From positions 434,001-498,000 of the forward strand of contig NZ_QFBC01000002.1 in NCBI RefSeq assembly GCF_003122325.1: a stretch of 64,000 bases of DNA. The letters are read 5' to 3'. Position numbers and translations under genes: made by a program. How positions within the stretch are numbered: position 1 is the first letter of the stretch; the number at the start of each line of letters is the position of its first letter. The DNA is from Rhizobium album (lineage in GTDB: Bacteria > Pseudomonadota > Alphaproteobacteria > Rhizobiales > Rhizobiaceae). Below, piece by piece: positions 27,990 through 35,421 of the stretch. The notes beneath the pieces were generated by a model. It ran no database searches and was not told the origin of the DNA. It saw nothing but the letters and a program-made list of their open reading frames with translations.

Positions 27990-29437
27990 CTGACTCCATC
28001 CACATCGGCCGCACGCCCGCCGGAAAGCCAATTGCGCTTCCGCTCCGATTTGGCAACCGCCATGGTCTCGTGACAGGCGCCACCGGCACCGGCAAGACGG
28101 TGACGCTCCAGGCGCTCGCCGAGGGCTTTTCCAAGGCTGGCGTGCCGGTCTTCGCCGCCGACGTCAAAGGCGACCTGTCCGGCATCGCGGCCTATGGCGA
28201 TCCGCAATCGCCAGTCGCACAACGCCACGGTGCCGTCCAGCCGCACCGATGCCCCGTAACCTTGTGGGACATCTTTGGCGACCACGGCTTGCCGATCCGC
28301 ACATCCGTGCAGGCCCTCGGCCCGGAACTGCTGGCCTCGATGCTCCGGCTCAACGAGACTCAGCACGGCGCGCTGGCCATCGCCTTCCGCCGCGCCCGCG
28401 ACAATCAGGAATTCATTCTCACCCTGGACGACCTGCGCTGGCACCTCAACGAAATGATCGACTTGCGCGAAGACGTCTGCAAGCTCTACGGCAATGTTAC
28501 CGCAGCATCGATCGCCGCCATTCAGCGCTCAATCCTCGCCCTCGAGGCACAAGGCGGGCACCACCTCTTTGGCGAACCGCCGTTCCGTATCGCGGATTTT
28601 CTCCGCACCGAAAACGGCCAGGGTGTCGTCAATCTGCTGCATGCCGACCGGTTGATGGAAGCCCCAAAGCTCTATGCGACCTTCCTCCTGTGGCTGCTCA
28701 CTGAGCTCTTTCGGGAATTGCCGGAAGTCGGCGACCTCGACAAACCGAAACTGGTTTTCTTTTTCGATGAATCGCACCTGCTTTTCAACGAGGCGCCGAA
28801 ACCGCTGCTGCAGCAGATCGAGCGGCTTGTCCGCCTTGTCCGGTCGAAAGGCGTGGGCGTGTTTTTCGTCAGCCAGTCGCCGGCCGATATCCCCGACACT
28901 GTCCTTGCCCAGTTGGGCAATCGCGTGCAGCACGCCTTGCGAGCTTACGCGCCGCGGGACCAGAAACTGATCAAAGCTGCCGTCCAGGCGTTCCGACCGA
29001 ACAGGGGGGTTGACGTCAAGGCCGAAATCATCGGCATGGGAATTGGTGAGGCGCTCGTCTCCGTCATGCTGGACGATGGAATTCCGTCACCTGTCGAGAA
29101 GGTCCGCATCACGCCGCCGCAATCGCAGATCGGGCCGATTTCCAATCTCGAGCGAGACACCCTGACCGCCGGCAATCCGCTGCGCCACACCTACCCGGCC
29201 AGCGTCGATGCCAAGGCGATGCAGCGCCAGTTCACCGACCGAATGCGAAACCTGCATGGCCTGGCGCCGATCCAATGGAGCGATGAGGAATGGCCGGAAG
29301 ACGGCTGGAAGCAATTCCTTCCGAACATCGTCCCTCGGCCGGCGCAGGTCGCCCGGCCATGGCGCCGTCAGCTGGCGCAATCTGTCTGCTGCCTGGCCGT
29401 CGCCGTCGGCTGTTTCTGGTGGATCGGATTGTTTTAG
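27986..29437 (+). CDS. HerA/FtsK-like ATPase, DUF853 (YjgR) family
   Basis: A 483-residue P-loop ATPase. Walker A is GATGTGKT (residues 31-38). VPVFAADVKGDLSG is typical of DUF853. Walker B is KLVFFFDESHLLF at about 255-267, followed by FVSQSPADIPDTVLAQLGN (sensor region) and the conserved C-terminal MLDDGIPSPVEKVRI. HerA-like ATPases pump DNA or act with nucleases. The C-terminus ends in a hydrophobic stretch (SVCCLAVAVGCFWWIGLF) that may anchor it in the membrane, as in conjugation or packaging motors. It overlaps the RuvC-like gene by 4 bp. A decayed relative lies at the left end of the island. Whether it acts in replication, resolution or DNA transfer is open. Confidence 0.85.
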   Translation: MTDSIHIGRTPAGKPIALPLRFGNRHGLVTGATGTGKTVTLQALAEGFSKAGVPVFAADVKGDLSGIAAYGDPQSPVAQRHGAVQPHRCPVTLWDIFGDHGLPIRTSVQALGPELLASMLRLNETQHGALAIAFRRARDNQEFILTLDDLRWHLNEMIDLREDVCKLYGNVTAASIAAIQRSILALEAQGGHHLFGEPPFRIADFLRTENGQGVVNLLHADRLMEAPKLYATFLLWLLTELFRELPEVGDLDKPKLVFFFDESHLLFNEAPKPLLQQIERLVRLVRSKGVGVFFVSQSPADIPDTVLAQLGNRVQHALRAYAPRDQKLIKAAVQAFRPNRGVDVKAEIIGMGIGEALVSVMLDDGIPSPVEKVRITPPQSQIGPISNLERDTLTAGNPLRHTYPASVDAKAMQRQFTDRMRNLHGLAPIQWSDEEWPEDGWKQFLPNIVPRPAQVARPWRRQLAQSVCCLAVAVGCFWWIGLF

Positions 29438-29640
29438 GGATGTTGCGATTTGCCGGTTTCCGCCCACTCCACAAGATGTAGATTCCGGCCTTGATGTTCT
29501 GCAGCATTTTCAAACGTTAACTTTAGTTTAACTACCACATATGGATGATCAGCCTGGACGCAAATGACACGGCCTGAGCCCCGCACGCGACCTCGAATGT
29601 TCGCAGCTCGGTTTGGAACAGGTCGTTCGGCGTGATACAA
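29434..29640 (-). CDS. Possible small protein or gene remnant (68 aa)
   Basis: A minus-strand frame from TTG 29640 whose sequence has protein-like composition (VRGSGRVICVQADHPYVVV, LTFENAAEHQGRNLHLVEW). It lacks a ribosome site and overlaps the end of the HerA-like gene by 4 bp. It could be a degraded gene. Low confidence. Confidence 0.25.
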   Translation of the reverse strand: MYHAERPVPNRAANIRGRVRGSGRVICVQADHPYVVVKLKLTFENAAEHQGRNLHLVEWAETGKSQHP

Positions 29641-29668
29641 ATTTTTACAACTTAACCGGAGACCCAAA

Positions 29669-29890
29669 ATGGCTGAATGGTTATCGATTGACGAAACTGC
29701 AGAACTGACCCGGTGCTCTCGCGCGACGATAAATCGCCGTCGAGCTGATCCAGATTTTCCCCTTCCGTTCGCCGTTGGCGGGCGGGTGTATTTTGTGCGG
29801 GAGGATGTGGTCGCCTGGATGGCCAAAAAGCAAAACGCGCCGCGTCAGCAGCGTATACACCGAGACCAAGCGGACCAAGTGGCCGCCTAA
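29669..29890 (+). CDS. AlpA-type / excisionase-like HTH protein (73 aa)
   Basis: ATG 29669 with GGAGA eight bases upstream. MAEWLSIDETAELTRCSRATI, split as WLSIDETAELTRCS and RATINRRRADPDFPLPF, then VGGRVYFVREDVVAWM, is the winged-helix pattern of AlpA/HTH_17 proteins (recognition helix, wing and terminal helix). Such proteins act as excisionase-like DNA benders or as activators of integrase genes in prophages and integrative elements. Here it sits directly before the primase module and is followed by a terminator. Its binding sites are unknown. Confidence 0.85.
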   Translation: MAEWLSIDETAELTRCSRATINRRRADPDFPLPFAVGGRVYFVREDVVAWMAKKQNAPRQQRIHRDQADQVAA

Positions 29891-29920
29891 TCGAAGATCG
29901 CTGCCATGCAGAACCAAAAA

Positions 29921-29953
29921 AGCCGGCGCTTTAAGGCGACCGGCTTTTTTTAA
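29921..29953 (+). terminator. Intrinsic terminator after the AlpA-type gene
   Basis: AGCCGG-C-GC with a TTTAAG loop and GC-GA-CCGGCT followed by T7. The stem is preceded by A6, so it may also work on the minus strand. Confidence 0.75.
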
Positions 29954-30004
29954 CTTAGCATCTGTCCAAAGCGCGCCAACGATCCGGACAGAAGAGGAAT
30001 AAAA

Positions 30005-30496
30005 ATGTTAGATAACAGTACCGCATTCCTGCTTGAAACGCAAGCCTTCGGGCTTGAAATTTCAGGCAAAACCGAGAATTTCTTCGTCTCGTTTCTCGAC
30101 TGCGACCGGCTAAAGCCATCCCCATGGGCCGAAAGCTCCGAACCCGTTGTTCTTATCGAAGACCGGGACAAATACACCCATCGCTGCCGCGAATTTCGCT
30201 ATGAGAAAATCGGCTTTGGTGAAGCATTTGAGCTGGCGAACGCGGTGCTCTTGGTGCTCCACCGCTGGCCGCAGGGGCGTAGCCGCCTTGGCCAGGAGCG
30301 GCGCCAACGCGAACACCAGGCAGCGGTTGACATGACATTGGCGGCCGGCGGTGTGCGGGTATTTATCCGCGCAACAACGGATCGGCTGCAGTACTGGTGC
30401 CATATCGTAAAAACCTTCGCTCCCCCAGAATGCATTTTCCGTTTCACCGACACGGATGGTGCTTCGCGCATCTTCGCGGAAACTGGCGAGGTTTGA
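30005..30496 (+). CDS. Hypothetical protein upstream of the primase gene (163 aa)
   Basis: ATG 30005 has GAGGAAT upstream. A soluble protein without motifs I recognise: MLDNSTAFLLETQAFGLEIS at the N-terminus, a charged helix in the middle (RSRLGQERRQREHQAAVDM), and a C-terminal part with RVFIRATTDRLQYWCHIV. Its stop overlaps the next start (TGATG), so it is co-translated with the primase-polymerase. It may be a replication accessory protein; that is inference from coupling only. Confidence 0.65.
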   Translation: MLDNSTAFLLETQAFGLEISGKTENFFVSFLDCDRLKPSPWAESSEPVVLIEDRDKYTHRCREFRYEKIGFGEAFELANAVLLVLHRWPQGRSRLGQERRQREHQAAVDMTLAAGGVRVFIRATTDRLQYWCHIVKTFAPPECIFRFTDTDGASRIFAETGEV

Positions 30497-32412
30497 TGAT
30501 GAACAAGAAGGTTGACCACGCTCTCGCCCTCGCGGAACAGGGGTTCCGCGTCTTTCCCCTGTCGCCCCGCTCCAAGAAGCCGCCGCGCGACTTCGCCTGG
30601 AAAGAGGAGGCGACCACCGATCCCGATCGCATTCGCGAGTGGTGGAAAGCCGACCCAAATTTCAACGTCGGTGTGGCCACCGGCGGTGGGACGATCGTTG
30701 TCGACGCCGACACCAAAGAAGGCGCACCTGGCCTTGCGAGCTTAGAAATGCTCGAGATCGCCTGCGGGATGCCGAAATCGTTCCGCGTCCAGACGCCGTC
30801 GGGCGGCATGCACGTCTACCTGCGCGTTGATCAGACCCATCGCAACCGCGTCCATTCGATCCCCGATTACCCTGGCATCGATATCCGCTCGGACAACGGC
30901 TATGTCGTCGGGCCCGGCTCGGTTGTCGACGGAAAGCCCTACGTCGCGATTCCCGGCGTGATCGAACCGGCCGGCGCCGAGGTCGAGGCCGCCCTCCTGG
31001 CCAACGCCCCGACGCACACCGTCGCCGACAGCAAATCGCCAGCCGTCGAGCTTGATCTGCCCGCCCATATCGAGCTGGCGAAGGAATACCTCGTCAACAG
31101 GGCGCCAGAGGCCGTGGAAGGCGCCGGCGGCAACGAGACGACCTACACCGTCGCCGCGCGTTGCCGCGAGTATGGCCTCACGCAAGAGGCAACTCTCGAA
31201 ATCATGCTCGAGCACTGGAACGAGACCAAGGCGTTTCCCGCCTGGCTGCCGGCCGACCTTCAGACTGTCGTGGCCAACGCCTACCGGTACGCCACAGGAT
31301 CGTGGGGCGGCGGGATGGCGGTCGCCGAATTCGACGTGGTCGATCTGGGGGAACCTGTAAAGCGGTTGCTTCATAACGCACAGGTCACAGCAGGCGCCGC
31401 GGCTCGCGGGATGCCGAAGGGTGTCCTCGATTATTCTGCGATGGAAAGTTTGGTGACCCCAGAATGGTTGATCGACGGGTTGATCATGGAGAACCGGTCA
31501 TCGCTCTGGTTCGGCAAGTCGAACGCGTTCAAATCTTTCCTCGCTATCGACGCCGCGCTGTCCGTTGCGACCGGCCGGCCTTGGCACGGCCACCGGGTTA
31601 AGCAGGGCCGCGTGCTTTACGTCGCAACAGAAGGCGCGTTTGGCGTCGGCAAGCTCCGTGTACCCGGCTGGTACGAGCACCACGGTGTGCCGCGAGAAGA
31701 ACGCGGCGCCTTCTTCATCGACACCAACGACAACATGCTCGACGACCCCAACGCCTACCGCTTGCTCGCCGATCGCTGCCGGCTACTAAGTGTCGATCTC
31801 CTGGTCCTCGACATCTTCGGCGGCACTATGAAAGGGACAGAGGTAGAAGACACCACGGCCAGGGCTTGGGTCAGGAACATGGTCAAGCTGCTCGGTGAAG
31901 GCATTACGGTCTTGACGGTGGCGCACACCGGTTGGGGCGACCACACGCGGGCCCGCATGCACACCCATTTCTGGGGCTCGTTCGACAGCCGCATCAAAAT
32001 TGAAGGCGACAAGGACAAGTTGACGAGCGTGGCCAGCATCGATCGCCACAAGGACTCAGACAGTCGCGGGAAGTGGTCTTTTAAGCTGCAACCAAGCCAC
32101 GACACCCTCGTTCCGGAATTCGACACGGCCGCGACCTCTATAAAGCCTCCGCCGACTGGCCAGGCCAGGGTCGCACTTTCTATATTGGAAAAAGCGATCG
32201 CCGAAAACGGAACGGCTCCAGATTGGGTCGGTGGTCCGGAGGGCAATGTCCTCCCGATCAAGGAATGGCGAAGAGCTTGCAACGGCTCCCTCTCGGCAGG
32301 TCGCGGCGAAAGTGCGCATCGGAACGCTTTCAAACGCGCGACAGACGAGCTCATCAGCGCCGGTCATGTTGAGAACTACGGCGAATTCGTCTGGGTTTCA
32401 GCGGTTTTTTAG
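30496..32412 (+). CDS. Bifunctional DNA primase/polymerase with RepA-like AAA helicase domain
   Basis: A 638-residue protein. ATG 30496 (or 30499) overlaps the upstream stop (TGATG). The N-terminal ~200 residues form a Prim-Pol domain: LALAEQGFRVFPLSPRSKKP, VVDADTKEGAPG (catalytic acids) and the conserved PGIDIRSDNGYVVGPGS. The C-terminal half is a hexameric RecA-like helicase (AAA_25/RepA type): FGKSNAFKSFLAID (Walker A), VLYVATEGAFG, LLVLDIFGGTMKG (Walker B) and VAHTGWGDHTRARMHTHFWGS. Such fusions start replication of phages, satellites and integrative plasmids. A cluster of short repeats resembling iterons follows the stop, as expected for an origin beside its initiator. Confidence 0.9.
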   Translation: MMNKKVDHALALAEQGFRVFPLSPRSKKPPRDFAWKEEATTDPDRIREWWKADPNFNVGVATGGGTIVVDADTKEGAPGLASLEMLEIACGMPKSFRVQTPSGGMHVYLRVDQTHRNRVHSIPDYPGIDIRSDNGYVVGPGSVVDGKPYVAIPGVIEPAGAEVEAALLANAPTHTVADSKSPAVELDLPAHIELAKEYLVNRAPEAVEGAGGNETTYTVAARCREYGLTQEATLEIMLEHWNETKAFPAWLPADLQTVVANAYRYATGSWGGGMAVAEFDVVDLGEPVKRLLHNAQVTAGAAARGMPKGVLDYSAMESLVTPEWLIDGLIMENRSSLWFGKSNAFKSFLAIDAALSVATGRPWHGHRVKQGRVLYVATEGAFGVGKLRVPGWYEHHGVPREERGAFFIDTNDNMLDDPNAYRLLADRCRLLSVDLLVLDIFGGTMKGTEVEDTTARAWVRNMVKLLGEGITVLTVAHTGWGDHTRARMHTHFWGSFDSRIKIEGDKDKLTSVASIDRHKDSDSRGKWSFKLQPSHDTLVPEFDTAATSIKPPPTGQARVALSILEKAIAENGTAPDWVGGPEGNVLPIKEWRRACNGSLSAGRGESAHRNAFKRATDELISAGHVENYGEFVWVSAVF

Positions 32413-32700
32413 GACCGCACACACCGCACATGAGCGCACATTGGGTAGGCGGCAGCGATGTCGCCTATTTTGATGTGAGAATAACCCGGCGGCGCAAGTC
32501 GCACATGAACCGCACATATTTGCGCCGCAGATCCGACCTCTATAAACATCTGAAAATGTTTAGTATTTCGAGATTCATCCCCAAACCGCACACAATCGCA
32601 CATGACCGCACATTTCGCATATTGTGCGAAGGGCCGTAGCCGGCAGAGACCGCACGTACACGCACATGTCCCTATAGACATGTGCGTATGTGCGCTGCCC
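32413..32700. other. Putative replication origin: CGCACAT iteron-like cluster with inverted repeats
   Basis: Nine copies of CGCACA on the plus strand (starting 32416, 32425, 32435, 32500, 32511, 32587, 32597, 32607, 32661) and at least three inverted copies (near 32624, 32682, 32690) lie within 280 bp. Within each group the spacing is 9-11 bp, about one helical turn. Two dyads are present: TTCGCA-N5-TGCGAA (32614-32630) and the perfect ACGCACATGTC-N6-GACATGTGCGT (32660-32687). AT-rich stretches lie between. Position directly behind a primase/helicase gene fits an iteron-type or P4-like origin. Confidence 0.6.
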
Positions 32701-33295
32701 GGCGTGTTTATTCTGAGCGAATATAAAAATCGTTTTCAGCGATCAGCGACTGGCCCGAGTCGCTGGTTCGCAGGAATGCTCCGGGCCGAACGGAGTCCCA
32801 GTACGGTGCCAGCTATCTGAAGACCGGCGAAATCGTTTCAAGCGGGCAAGCAGCGCCAAAAGCCTGGCCCGGTCGTCGCGCAGTAGTGCGGTCTCCGAAC
32901 GGGCTCAACAAGTGGCGTCTGCCCAACCTCGCGGCCGATCTCTCGACTGCCTGAAGACGGCAATGGCGGACGCGGGCACACCCAGGTCGACGCGCCCTCC
33001 GGGGGACTTGGTTGAGTCGCACACCTGTGGTCTGGTCACGGCAATGGCTCGCCTCACTGCGCAGGTGCGCGCAGGTCCACCCGCTTTGCGAGCCACAGGC
33101 GGGCACTGGCACGCGCACACCGCGGTCGGGCCTATCGGTCATGTCAAATCCGTTATGCTCTCTGCGAGCCGCCCCGCCCCGCTCTACCCCGCTATGAAGA
33201 ACGTCTAGGGACCGTATGCGCGCCCCGCCGCCCGCGAGGCGCGGCCTCCCGGTGTCTCGCGCAATTTAAGTTTTTCTTGAGGGGGTCACCACCAC
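32701..33295. other. Region without an identifiable gene
   Basis: About 595 bp. A plus-strand open stretch (about 32770-32954) reads RTESQYGASYLKTGEIVSSG without a start, so it may be a gene remnant. A 98-codon frame at 32912-33208 lacks a ribosome site and looks like a GC-rich shadow. No terminator or repeat of note. The last ~30 bp hold the ribosome site (GAGGGGG) of the truncated gene at 33296. Confidence 0.4.
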
Positions 33296-33532
33296 ATGGC
33301 GCCGACGCTGAAAGTTGACGCTGTCGTGACCGAAATGCCGGAGGTGCGCAGCTTCCTCGAGAGGCTCACCGGACCCGCGATGCAGCAGGCTGCTGCTAGA
33401 GGTTTGACCGAACACGCTCACGAGCAACGACGGCAGTCGATAACTGCCTCGATTCGATTTTTCTTGATTTTGGGATCTGGTTTCGGGCAGGATCGGGTTG
33501 CGACTATGTCAGGCCCCATGGCCGGTCGCTGA
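33296..33532 (+). pseudogene. Truncated phage-type gene (N-terminal ~49 codons genuine)
   Basis: A good ribosome site (GAGGGGG) precedes ATG 33296. The first ~49 residues (MAPTLKVDAVVTEMPEVRSF, ERLTGPAMQQAAARGLTEHA) look like the start of a phage virion-assembly or tail protein of the gp10/virion-morphogenesis kind. After QSI (about 33445) the sequence changes to low-quality residues (RFFLILGSGFGQDR) and stops at 33532. A deletion has probably removed the rest, perhaps along with neighbouring structural genes. The phage identity is inferred from general likeness only. Confidence 0.45.
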
Positions 33533-33621
33533 TCAAAGATAGAATGCGACGCACCACTCCGCCCTGATCCGGCCGAGGCGTCCAAAGCAACCCCTCCTTT
33601 GTCTAATCAGCGAGCATCAAA

Positions 33622-33834
33622 ATGAGCTATGTCGGAGCGCGCGCCGTCCCCACGGATGACGGATTTTTTGGCGAATATCGATTGTCACGCAAGTCAGAAT
33701 GGCAGCGCGTCCAGGCGAACGGTCGCGACGTGGTGTTCAGCCATCCTCGGGAGGCCGCCGCGGTAGCCTCCCGTTTCGCCCAGGATCGTCACGGCGCCGA
33801 AAACCCACATCTGGCCGGAAGTGTGACAGCGTGA
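33622..33834 (+). CDS. Small hypothetical protein (70 aa), paralogue of the next gene
   Basis: MSYVGARAVPTDDGFFGEYR, then a core EYRLSRKSEWQRVQANGRDV and a tail SHPREAAAVASRFAQDRH. The core G-E-Y-R-L-S-x2-S-x-W-x-R-V-x2-x-G-R-D matches the downstream protein, so the two are tandem paralogues. Soluble and basic, with no known family. It may bind nucleic acid; that is only a guess from charge. Confidence 0.55.
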   Translation: MSYVGARAVPTDDGFFGEYRLSRKSEWQRVQANGRDVVFSHPREAAAVASRFAQDRHGAENPHLAGSVTA

Positions 33835-33842
33835 GGGGCAGC

Positions 33843-34103
33843 ATGATGGATTTCGATGCACGTTCCGTTGCCCGGATGGGTGGTTACTGCGGTGAATTCC
33901 GCCTTTCAGCTCAATCGGCGTGGCGTCGAGTGAAATCTCGCGGGCGGGATGCTATTTTCTCATCAGCCTACGAGGCCGAGGCAAAGGCATGGCGAGCGGC
34001 ACGGGATTTGGCCCGCCCGCGCGTCCGCGCGGAAACCTATAAGGTTCAGCCCTCGGCACGCGAAACTGCCGAGCAGCTATTCGGGACCAAAAAGGTGCGA
34101 TGA
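33843..34103 (+). CDS. Small hypothetical protein (86 aa), paralogue of the previous gene
   Basis: Begins at ATG 33843 (a second ATG follows directly), 8 bp after the previous stop. GEFRLSAQSAWRRVKSRGRD aligns with GEYRLSRKSEWQRVQANGRD of the neighbour, with a longer basic C-terminal tail (ARPRVRAETYKVQPSARETA). Its stop overlaps the next small frame (ATGA). Function unknown. Confidence 0.6.
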   Translation: MMDFDARSVARMGGYCGEFRLSAQSAWRRVKSRGRDAIFSSAYEAEAKAWRAARDLARPRVRAETYKVQPSARETAEQLFGTKKVR

Positions 34104-34249
34104 AGCTCGTGTGCCACCTGCCCCTCAGAGCGCGAGTCTTTGAACTCAGCGCGGTCTGTTACTACGATGGCGAGCGAGCTGGCGTTCACTATTTCGCAGT
34201 ATCGGAGGCGGCCAACCAGCTCTCCATGCGATTCAAGATCAATTCGTAA
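34100..34249 (+). CDS. Possible 49-aa protein coupled to the upstream gene
   Basis: ATG 34100 overlaps the preceding stop (ATGA). The product MKLVCHLPLRARVFELSAVC continues with YYDGERAGVHYFAVSEAANQ and ends SMRFKINS. Codon use is like a coding region. It overlaps the 3' end of the minus-strand 165-aa gene by 61 bp. It shares no clear motif with its neighbours. Confidence 0.4.
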   Translation: MKLVCHLPLRARVFELSAVCYYDGERAGVHYFAVSEAANQLSMRFKINS

Positions 34250-34686
34250 ACTTCAATCGCGCCGTGAAAAAGGGAAGCAAGTTGAATTTTTCGACCCTCT
34301 ATGAACACACTTACTTGCGGGCCACCTCCATATGGCCCTACACCATACCCACCCTCGCCGTAGCCAAAGGACCTGACATCGACTTCCGAAGCGGCTTTGA
34401 CCATCGGGTTTCCGCGCTCTAATTCCACATGCTTCAGCGCCTTCGCAACATCAAAAAGCAGGGCCATATGGGCATTGAGCCTGCGGAGTTCTAATCGATA
34501 ATTGAGGTCATCTTTTATGTGCGCGACCTCAAGAACTTCGCGCTTCTTTGCCCAGTAAAATATGTGAGCAGCCATCGCATCAGCGGTTGCAACTGCATTG
34601 AAATTTGAGCGAAGATCCTTGAATTTCTCCAAGGCTTCCGCGACGTTCGGCTTTAGAATTACCTCCAGGAATTGCCTTGGATCCAT
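34189..34686 (-). CDS. Hypothetical soluble protein (165 aa)
   Basis: Starts MDPRQFLEVILKPNVAEALE at ATG 34686, directly at the stop of the upstream secreted-protein gene. The N-terminal ~90 residues are helical with AMAAHIFYWAKKREVLEV and LLFDVAKALKHVELER. A histidine early in one helix and a K-H pair in a later helix recall HEPN-like helical bundles, but no R-x4-6-H is present. A glycine/tyrosine-rich loop (GYGEGGYGVGPYGGGP, about 108-123) precedes a short C-terminal part. Function unknown. Confidence 0.65.
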   Translation of the reverse strand: MDPRQFLEVILKPNVAEALEKFKDLRSNFNAVATADAMAAHIFYWAKKREVLEVAHIKDDLNYRLELRRLNAHMALLFDVAKALKHVELERGNPMVKAASEVDVRSFGYGEGGYGVGPYGGGPQVSVFIEGRKIQLASLFHGAIEVYELILNRMESWLAASDTAK

Positions 34687-35169
34687 TCAGCGAACCCCAC
34701 AACCACTTAGCACTTTTTCAATTACTTTCGTAGATCCGCGAGAAGTGAATTTAATTTCATGAAATACTTCCGTGCCGATTGACGCAGCGACAGCGAGACG
34801 TTTCTTCGCATCCCTTATCTGACCAACTTCGTCTGCACTGGCGACAGCTGTCACTCGTAGTTTGCCGTCGCTGCTGTCGGCGACGCCAGCCAGCGTATTT
34901 GCCGGCATGTCGTCGACGCGGAGCAACAGTTTTAGCTGACTGCTGCTCAACACGGTTGCCTGGTCGGTTGAAATCTCCTCTGGAGTGATAAATACGAAAT
35001 TGAGGTCGCCATTCTGGCACCTTATCCCAAACCCGTACCTTCCATTTGCCGCCAGTGCGATGTGAGTACCACCCGCGCCGAATGCACTTTCTTCACCCTG
35101 GTAGTACCACTGCGCGGCGGCCGAACCCGACCATATGATGCTGAAGACAAGCGCTGCAAAAATCCTCAT
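34687..35169 (-). CDS. Secreted hypothetical protein (160 aa)
   Basis: ATG 35169 has GAGGGGGAT upstream and gives a clear signal peptide, MRIFAALVFSIIWSGSAAAQ, cut after AAA (residue ~19). The mature ~140 residues are mixed alpha/beta with two cysteines (Cys in GIRCQNGD and in LSGCGVR) that may form a disulphide. Codons upstream of 35169 are not supported. It is directly followed by the 165-aa gene on the same strand, probably as one transcription unit of island cargo. The repeated ...VRVDD/ VTAVASADEVG pattern does not match a family I know. Confidence 0.7.
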   Translation of the reverse strand: MRIFAALVFSIIWSGSAAAQWYYQGEESAFGAGGTHIALAANGRYGFGIRCQNGDLNFVFITPEEISTDQATVLSSSQLKLLLRVDDMPANTLAGVADSSDGKLRVTAVASADEVGQIRDAKKRLAVAASIGTEVFHEIKFTSRGSTKVIEKVLSGCGVR

Positions 35170-35384
35170 CAAAATCCCCCTCAATAAACCCAAGCGGGAG
35201 AATTGCACCAAACGCACCTAAAAGAAAGGACTTAGATCCCATCAATTTGGTCATTGATGGCGAAATGAAAACGATGCGAGAATTCATTTCCGACACAAGA
35301 TGACACACGGTGAAATCGCATGATGCAGAATGACCTAAGTATTTGATTATATTAGATATTATTTGATTTTTAAGGTTCATTATG

Positions 35385-35419
35385 CTACATTTTCTCCCAG
35401 TTTTTGGGAGAAAATGTAG
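35385..35419 (+). promoter_or_regulatory. Perfect 15-bp inverted repeat covering the ribosome site of the tape-measure-like gene
   Basis: CTACATTTTCTCCCA and TGGGAGAAAATGTAG are exact complements around a 5-nt loop (GTTTT), ending 2 bp before the GTG start at 35422. The right arm contains the only ribosome-site-like sequence (GGGAGAA). In mRNA the hairpin would hide it. It has no T-tract, so it is not a typical terminator. A translational switch or a recombination site are the two obvious readings. Confidence 0.65.
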
Positions 35420-35421
35420 AC

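Noticed and set aside
32413..32700. CRISPR array as an explanation for the CGCACAT repeats
   Set aside because: The unit is only 6-8 bp with 9-11 bp spacing and occurs in both orientations, so it lacks the repeat-spacer form of CRISPR.
32912..33208. 98-codon plus-strand frame between the iteron cluster and the truncated phage gene
   Set aside because: No ribosome site; Pro/Ala/Arg-rich shadow-like composition. Kept only as an unassigned region.
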